Source of the DNA: JAIBCC01 sp963763855
Lineage (GTDB): Bacteria; Acidobacteriota; Blastocatellia; Pyrinomonadales; Pyrinomonadaceae
Length of the DNA: 64,000 bases
Reading direction: 5' to 3'
Assembly: GCA_963763855.1 (NCBI GenBank)
Contig: CAVXPU010000005.1
Span: forward strand, 1,116,001 to 1,180,000
The notes beneath the pieces were generated by a model, which ran no database searches, was not told the origin of the DNA, and was given only the letters and a program-made list of their open reading frames with translations. Position numbers and translations under genes: made by a program. Positions 58,902 to 64,000 of this stretch are shown in pieces. The first letter of the stretch is position 1. Each line of letters begins with the position of its first letter.

Positions 58902-61496
58902 ATGACTTTCGATAAAGTAAAAGCGATGAAAAATGCCGAGCGTTTTTTGGCACAAGGCAAGATTCGGGCGGCAATAAGTGAGTATAAAAGAGTAGTAGAA
59001 GCTGACAAAAATGACTTCTCGACCCTCAATATGCTGGGGGATTTACATGCTAAAGCGTCTGAAACAGATGAAGCGGTAAATTGCTTTATGCTGGTTGCCG
59101 AGCATTATAGAAAACAGGATTTTTCTCAAAAAGCGATTGCAATTTACAATAAAGTTTCACGTTTGAAGCCGGATTCGCTGGAAGTTTCTGCAAAATTAGC
59201 CCAACTTTATCAGATGAAAGGCTCGCTGGCAGAAGCTCGAACACATTACACAACGTTGGCGGAACAATATAGTAAAACGGGTCAAAAAGCCGAAGCATTA
59301 TCTGTGTGGAAACAAATCGCAAATCTTGATCCTAAAGATGCTGATATTTATCTCAAAATTGCGGACGCTTGCTGGCAAGATCATTTAAGGGATGAAGCCG
59401 CAACTGCCTATGTCGAAGCCGGAACTCGCTTAAATGCCAAAAAACAATATGAATCTGCCGTTACGGCTTTTTCAAGAGCCTTGGAAATTACTCCGGACGA
59501 TGTAAAAGCACTTAAGGGTTTTGTCGAAACTCAAATGAATTTGGGATACACTGACGAAGCCGCAAAATCATTGGAAAGCTCGCTCGCCCGGCAACCTCAT
59601 AATCGCGAAATAATGTATCTGCTGATCGATTGCCACATAAGCAATGGAAATTTGAGCGAGGCTGAACGCGAAGTTGTAAAACTCGTCGAAAATGAGCCTT
59701 CAAATTTTCCTAAATTATTGGATATTGTAAACGCATATTTAAAGACCAACAATATCGTATCTGCTACAAAAGTTCTCACAATGGCATCGGAACATATGCT
59801 GGTTGGCGGGCAGGCAATTGAATTGGGCGAATTTATCGAAAGAATTCTTACGGTTAATTCTGAGTATGTTGATGCGATTAGATTACTGGTTCGTTTTCAT
59901 TCGTGGCAACGTGATGAGGCTGGAATTCAAACGTCTCTTGAAAGATTAGCCGAAGCAGCGAAAAATGATAACCGACCGGAAGATGAAGTTTATGCCCTGA
60001 CGCAATTGGTAATGATTGTGCCGCAAAATTCTTATTTCCCACAAAGATTGCATGAACTGAGCGTTGCTATAGGTGAAGAAGTCGATGGCTATGTTGCCAT
60101 GCCAATTGGTGAAACTCAGATTAGTGAAACCCAGACTGAAGAGTCTAAAGGCGACATTCCCACATTTGAAAGTTATTCGGGTTTGGGAGACGAAGAAAAC
60201 GGCAGATTTGCCGCTGATACCACATTTGGCGAATACCAACCTGCCTTAAATTCAACAAACGGAAATGGCGAAAATTACACCGACGAAACTGCGGTTGATT
60301 ATGCCGAAAATGGATTTGATTACACCGCTGAATTTGTTGAAGAGGCAAAACCTGAAGAAATCTCAAATGAAGAGATTAAAGAACTTTACGCTGAAAGCAT
60401 AGCTGAAAATGAAGCAGAAACAGGCAGAATTTTATCAGAATACGAACGCCACACCATGCAAACCGATCTTGAAGGCGTTACTTTTTACATCGAGCAAGGA
60501 TTTATTGATCTAGCCGAAAAAACAATTGTCGAATTAGAAAAGACTTTTGGAATTCAACCGGAAATCGAAGAAGTAAAAGCAAAGATTGGAGATTCGCCAA
60601 AGGCTTCAGATGAAGAGGAAATTGCACAGGTTGTTGGTGAAACGCCAACAGAAGAAGTCGAAAATGAAGTTGTAGCAAAGCAAGCTGAAACTGAATCGTT
60701 TGAAGAAGAAAATCAAGTTTCAGTCGATGAAAGCGAAACGCCTGAAGAAGTTGAAACAGCCGTTGATGATAGCTCAAATGAGGATTTAGCTGAAACTACT
60801 GAAACAATTTCTGACACAACAGTCACGGAAAATACGGACGATTTGCCGGATGATTCCACGATTGAAATTGACGATTCGCAATCGTTAGAAGAACTTTCTG
60901 ACGAATTCGAAGCGACGACAGAAACGTCAGAAGAAATTACCGCAGAAGAAATCGCCACAGAAGAAATCGCCACAGAAGAAATTCCTGCCGAAGCAACCGA
61001 AGTAAATGAAGCGGTTGAAGCGGTTGAAGAGCAATCTGTCGAAGATGCTCCAACGGAAGTTGAAGAGATTGCAAAAGCCAGTTTAGAGGAAGTTAAGCCT
61101 ACTCCTGACGACGAATTTGAGGTTCATTATCAAACCGGCGTTGTTTACAAAGAAATGGGTTTGATTGAAGATTCGATCAGAGAATTTCAAGATGCAGTTA
61201 AGCTTGTTTCGATTGATGATGGAACAAAAAGATACTTTTGGTGCTGCAATTTACTGGGGCATACCTTTATGGAAAAAGGAATGCCAAGCATCGCAATCAT
61301 GTGGTACAAACGTTGTTTGGGTGCAAAAGATTTGGACAGCGAAGAATTAAACGGCTTAAATTATGAACTTGGCAATGCCTATGAAAAAGCCGGTGACTCT
61401 CAAAGTGCAGTCAAATATTTCGAAGAGATCTATGGTTTAGACGTTGATTTTAGAGACGTTGGAAAGCGTTTGGAAAGTCTCTTAACGAGTCAGTAA
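58902..61496 (+). CDS. Large TPR protein with very acidic central region
   Basis: 864 residues. The N-terminal ~1-330 holds about eight TPRs (RFLAQGKIRAAISEYKRVVEAD, AIYNKVSRLKPDSLEVSAKLAQLYQMKG, ALEITPDDVKALKGFVETQMNLG). Residues ~380-750 form a Glu/Asp/Thr-rich region of low complexity, with a 15-base tandem repeat (60945-60982) giving EEIATEEIATEEI. The last ~100 residues (775-864) are TPRs again: HYQTGVVYKEMGLIEDSIREFQDAVKL. It has no signal peptide and no membrane helix. Similar proteins occur in the phylum and have no known role. It may be a cytoplasmic scaffold. Confidence 0.7.
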   Translation: MTFDKVKAMKNAERFLAQGKIRAAISEYKRVVEADKNDFSTLNMLGDLHAKASETDEAVNCFMLVAEHYRKQDFSQKAIAIYNKVSRLKPDSLEVSAKLAQLYQMKGSLAEARTHYTTLAEQYSKTGQKAEALSVWKQIANLDPKDADIYLKIADACWQDHLRDEAATAYVEAGTRLNAKKQYESAVTAFSRALEITPDDVKALKGFVETQMNLGYTDEAAKSLESSLARQPHNREIMYLLIDCHISNGNLSEAEREVVKLVENEPSNFPKLLDIVNAYLKTNNIVSATKVLTMASEHMLVGGQAIELGEFIERILTVNSEYVDAIRLLVRFHSWQRDEAGIQTSLERLAEAAKNDNRPEDEVYALTQLVMIVPQNSYFPQRLHELSVAIGEEVDGYVAMPIGETQISETQTEESKGDIPTFESYSGLGDEENGRFAADTTFGEYQPALNSTNGNGENYTDETAVDYAENGFDYTAEFVEEAKPEEISNEEIKELYAESIAENEAETGRILSEYERHTMQTDLEGVTFYIEQGFIDLAEKTIVELEKTFGIQPEIEEVKAKIGDSPKASDEEEIAQVVGETPTEEVENEVVAKQAETESFEEENQVSVDESETPEEVETAVDDSSNEDLAETTETISDTTVTENTDDLPDDSTIEIDDSQSLEELSDEFEATTETSEEITAEEIATEEIATEEIPAEATEVNEAVEAVEEQSVEDAPTEVEEIAKASLEEVKPTPDDEFEVHYQTGVVYKEMGLIEDSIREFQDAVKLVSIDDGTKRYFWCCNLLGHTFMEKGMPSIAIMWYKRCLGAKDLDSEELNGLNYELGNAYEKAGDSQSAVKYFEEIYGLDVDFRDVGKRLESLLTSQ

Positions 61497-61561
61497 AGCT
61501 TTTCTCCAATTAAAAAACAGTCAGTTGTTCGCAAATCATAAAAAAGGTTATAATCGCCAAT

Positions 61562-61858
61562 ATGGTTTCGAGACTGACTGTTATTTTTTTTATCGTGCTT
61601 TGCATTTTGGCTGGCGGAGTTTTAATCGTTTTTCCGTGGGTGAGCGTTGGCAGAGTTGGCGATTGGGGAAATAATCAGTTGTTATTATTTGTCGGAAAAT
61701 CGCTTAATTTGCCAGCTTTGCAAGAAATTGTAGCATCGGGATGGGTAAAAGGTGCCGTGACGGGACTTGGAGTTTTGAATCTGATTATTGGATTTTGGGA
61801 AATCGTAAATTTCAAGCAGAGTGTCAATATTTTGGAAGGAAAAACGAACTCGAATTAA
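61562..61858 (+). CDS. Small two-helix membrane protein, unknown
   Basis: 98 residues. A hydrophobic segment at ~5-28 (LTVIFFIVLCILAGGVLIVFPWV) and a second at ~64-84 (GAVTGLGVLNLIIGFWEIVNF) leave a short hydrophilic loop between. I do not recognise a family. Its stop lies 4 bases before the GTG of thiE, so it may be co-transcribed with thiE-thiD. Confidence 0.6.
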   Translation: MVSRLTVIFFIVLCILAGGVLIVFPWVSVGRVGDWGNNQLLLFVGKSLNLPALQEIVASGWVKGAVTGLGVLNLIIGFWEIVNFKQSVNILEGKTNSN

Positions 61859-61862
61859 TCAT

Positions 61863-62507
61863 GTGAAAAACAGCAAACCCATTATCTACTTGATTTCCAG
61901 CGGCAAATTAACCTCACAAAATTATTCTGCAAATAAACAATATCTATTAAAAAACTTTCAGGTTGCGATTGAAACCGGTGTTTCGATGATTCAAATCCGG
62001 GAGAAACATTTACCCGTCCGATTATTATTTCAATTAGTTTCAGAAACTGTTGCACTTAAAAAGAATTCATCAACGCGAATTTTAGTTAATGATCGTGCAG
62101 ACGTCGCTCTCGCAGCTCATGCAGATGGCGTTCACCTTACTTCAACTTCAATTAATACAGCAATTATCAGGCAAACCTTTCCCAAAAAAGTTACCATCGG
62201 CGTTTCAACTCATACAATTGGCGAGATTAAAAATGCCAAATGTGATGGTGCGGATTTTGTTGTTTTTAGTCCAATTTTCCCAACTCCTTCAAAAGAAAAA
62301 TACGGTGACCCGAAAGGAATTGGTGAACTGAAAAAGGCGGTTAAAAACGTAGAAGACTTTCCAATAATTGCACTCGGCGGAATAAATATTGATAATTTTA
62401 GTGATGTAATTAATTCAGGAGCGGGCGGAATTGCGGCAATTCAATTATTTGCCGAAACTGAAAAGCTTGCAGGAACGATTGCGGAAATACGGAATTTTAC
62501 GAAATGA
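61863..62507 (+). CDS. thiE: Thiamine-phosphate synthase
   Basis: 214 residues from a GTG at 61863; a longer start would overlap the previous gene. IYLISSGKLTS, SMIQIREKHLPVRLLFQL (pyrophosphate site), RILVNDRADVALAAHADGVHLT, DFVVFSPIFPTPSKEKYGDPKGI and IIALGGINIDNF are the ThiE barrel motifs. It joins HMP-PP and thiazole phosphate to give thiamine monophosphate. It overlaps thiD in ATGA. Confidence 0.9.
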   Translation: MKNSKPIIYLISSGKLTSQNYSANKQYLLKNFQVAIETGVSMIQIREKHLPVRLLFQLVSETVALKKNSSTRILVNDRADVALAAHADGVHLTSTSINTAIIRQTFPKKVTIGVSTHTIGEIKNAKCDGADFVVFSPIFPTPSKEKYGDPKGIGELKKAVKNVEDFPIIALGGINIDNFSDVINSGAGGIAAIQLFAETEKLAGTIAEIRNFTK

Positions 62508-63367
62508 ATAATACAAAAACACCAATTTGCCTGAGTATTGCAGGATTTGATCCATCAGGCGGTGCCGGAATTATTGCAGATGTTAAGACTTTTTCAGCGT
62601 TCGGGTGTTTTGCAACCTCGGCAATAACTTCCGTAACGTTTCAAAATACGACCGGAGTTTTCGGGGCAATTCATCAAACTGCGGAATCAGTTCGCCGGCA
62701 AACTCTGCCGATTTTAGACGATTTTCACATATCTGCACTCAAAACAGGGATGCTGCCGACCTTGGAAATTGTTGATGAAGTTGCGGAAATCGTAACAAAA
62801 AAAAGATTGAATAATTTCGTGGTTGATCCGGTTGTTCGCTCGACTTCCGGATTTGATCTGATTGATGATGAGGCTCTTAAATCATTGATTAAAAAGCTAT
62901 TTCCGCTTGCAGATATCGTTACGCCAAATATACCTGAAGCAGAAAGAATTTCAAATTTGAAGATTGAAAGCGAGGCGGATTTTGCAAAAGTCGCCAGAAA
63001 AATTCAGAGTTTGGGAGCAAGAAATGTTTTACTCAAAGGCGGACACCTGCCGATTTTAGATTCCGGATCGGGGATTTCGGGTTCACGGAAAAAAGTTGCG
63101 AAAGATTTTCTTTTCATAGGCGAAGAACTCCACATTTTTGAGGATGAATACTACGAAACAACCGCGACTCATGGAACGGGCTGCACATTGGCAGCGGCAA
63201 TTGCTGCAAATTTAGCTTTGGGGAAAAATCTTGTTGAGTCTGTTGGAATCGCGAAAAAATTCGTCAATGAGGCAATCAGAACTGCTCCAAATATTGGACA
63301 CGGACATTCGCCGATCAACCATCTTTTGGAAAATTTGGCAATTTCTCCAAACATTCCTCTTGAATAA
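62504..63367 (+). CDS. thiD: Hydroxymethylpyrimidine/phosphomethylpyrimidine kinase
   Basis: 287 residues. CLSIAGFDPSGGAGIIADVKTFSAFGCFATSAITSVTFQNT is the substrate-binding N-terminus, and YYETTATHGTGCTLAAAIAANLALG the anion-hole and catalytic Cys motif. It phosphorylates HMP twice for thiamine synthesis. It shares 4 bases with thiE and so is translationally coupled. Confidence 0.93.
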   Translation: MNNTKTPICLSIAGFDPSGGAGIIADVKTFSAFGCFATSAITSVTFQNTTGVFGAIHQTAESVRRQTLPILDDFHISALKTGMLPTLEIVDEVAEIVTKKRLNNFVVDPVVRSTSGFDLIDDEALKSLIKKLFPLADIVTPNIPEAERISNLKIESEADFAKVARKIQSLGARNVLLKGGHLPILDSGSGISGSRKKVAKDFLFIGEELHIFEDEYYETTATHGTGCTLAAAIAANLALGKNLVESVGIAKKFVNEAIRTAPNIGHGHSPINHLLENLAISPNIPLE

Positions 63368-63385
63368 TTAGCCAGATAGAGCAGG

Positions 63386-64000
63386 CTAGTTTTGTTTATT
63401 TTTATCCTGTTGGATAGTTAAAAAATTCTCCAAACGAGATGATTGCGTTGATTTATCTGACTTCTCGCCTTCGTTTACGGAATTTTGTGGTTTGAAATCG
63501 GTTGGAAATTCGATAGTAATAGTGGTTCCTTTACCTTCAAGACTTCGAACGTTTATCGTCCCGTTATGATCGCGAACGATTTGATAAACGATCGAAAGCC
63601 CAAGTCCGGTTCCGCCTGTTGTTGAATTTGAAAATGGTTCGAAAAGTTGTTCAACTTGTTCGGGCGGCATTCCGCAACCCGTATCGCTGAAGACAATCTG
63701 CACACGATTTTGCGGCAGTTCGACTAAATTTACGCTCAATGTTCCGCCATCAGGCATTGATTGAATCGAATTTCGCGAAAGATTCCAAAAGATTTGTTTA
63801 AGCTGGGTGGGATCTGCTGAAATGCTGACCCAATCTTCCGGAAGTTCATATTTTAACTGATGAGATTCCTTAATTTCGGGGCTATGTTTTAGTAACGTAA
63901 ACGTATCGGTAATTGATTCGCGGAGATCAATATCAGAAAAATTGCTTACTCGCGGACGTGCGTATGTCAAAAAATTGGTGATAATTTTATTCAAACGATC
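63386..64000 (-). CDS. Sensor histidine kinase, C-terminal part (NtrB-like)
   Basis: The frame is open to the end of the window, so the N-terminal sensor and the phospho-acceptor His region lie outside. The visible ~204 residues hold the end of the dimerisation helix (NKIITNFLTYARPRVS) and the HATPase_c domain: N box QIFWNLSRNSIQSM, G1 FSDTGCGMP, F box LFEPFSNST and G2 GGTGLGLSIVYQIV. A polar tail (DKSTQSSRLENFLTIQQDKN) ends it. It would phosphorylate a response regulator encoded beyond the window, possibly a NtrC-type one. Confidence 0.9.
   Translation of the reverse strand, partial: DRLNKIITNFLTYARPRVSNFSDIDLRESITDTFTLLKHSPEIKESHQLKYELPEDWVSISADPTQLKQIFWNLSRNSIQSMPDGGTLSVNLVELPQNRVQIVFSDTGCGMPPEQVEQLFEPFSNSTTGGTGLGLSIVYQIVRDHNGTINVRSLEGKGTTITIEFPTDFKPQNSVNEGEKSDKSTQSSRLENFLTIQQDKNKQN

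Noticed and set aside
60945..60982. 15-bp tandem repeat as a regulatory repeat
   Set aside because: It lies in frame in the acidic part of the TPR protein and encodes EEIAT units; simple coding repeat.
1..64000. Prophage, insertion sequence or transposon
   Set aside because: No integrase, transposase, phage structural gene or terminal repeat with target duplication was seen.

Overview
The window looks like chromosomal DNA of an AT-rich member of the Acidobacteriota, most likely class Blastocatellia (Pyrinomonadales-like). This is inference from gene content: Ser/Thr kinases with C-terminal TPRs, an ECF sigma factor paired with a kinase, a DUF2934-Hsp20 fusion, DUF5335 proteins, a TPR-CHAT protease and a two-membrane Mla system. 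No IS element, prophage or CRISPR array was seen. The core genes are housekeeping (tRNA-Gln, prs, pth, rpsF-rpsR-rplI-dnaB, alr, murJ, ispE, mutM, thiE-thiD).

Layout. 1-5.5 kb: end of a serine hydrolase, a stand-alone E2-type acyltransferase, DUF5335, a Zn-ribbon protein, a Cys-type formate dehydrogenase alpha chain, DUF2934-Hsp20 and a second DUF5335. 5.8-10 kb (minus): radical SAM protein, methyltransferase, winged-helix protein, FHA-trypsin membrane protease. 10-12.6 kb: rubrerythrin, Fe-S/CCG protein, DUF3501. 12.6-16.7 kb: a GAF sigma-54 activator divergent from an AhpD-like / PNPOx-like / NTF2-like / FMN-reductase operon. Three good -24/-12 (sigma-54) promoters (1149, 4542, 14370) suggest a sigma-54 stress regulon over this part.

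16.7-25.6 kb: a membrane-anchored GH1 enzyme, then the most interesting locus. Three minus-strand genes (a peptidoglycan-binding-like protein and two secreted proteins, each with an internal duplication) share a promoter-like element, TGAGGG-N16-GTGCGTTAT, with fixed spacing. They lie next to a divergent ECF sigma factor and two transmembrane Ser/Thr kinases. The first kinase carries an extracytoplasmic lytic-transglycosylase-like domain whose catalytic Glu position reads Asp. Together they look like a cell-wall sensing and response system.

25.6-38 kb: MATE transporter, a frameshifted APH-family kinase, a Zn-ribbon membrane protein, a membrane protein paired with a TPR-CHAT protease, MurJ and a DacB-type peptidase. 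38.2-48 kb: a c-di-GMP-I riboswitch ahead of a CAP-domain protein, then the housekeeping block. 48-52.8 kb: a STAND NTPase with an N-terminal PD-(D/E)xK nuclease-like domain and long C-terminal repeats, resembling Avs-type antiphage proteins but split in two frames. 52.8-55.7 kb: mlaD-mlaF-mlaE. 55.8-57.7 kb: ECF sigma / zinc anti-sigma / Spy-like protein. 57.8-64 kb: mutM, a TPR protein, thiE-thiD and the end of a histidine kinase.

Six intergenic spacers hold long imperfect palindromes built from short repeated units, each with a different sequence. All functional statements rest on motif reading by eye; no database search was run.
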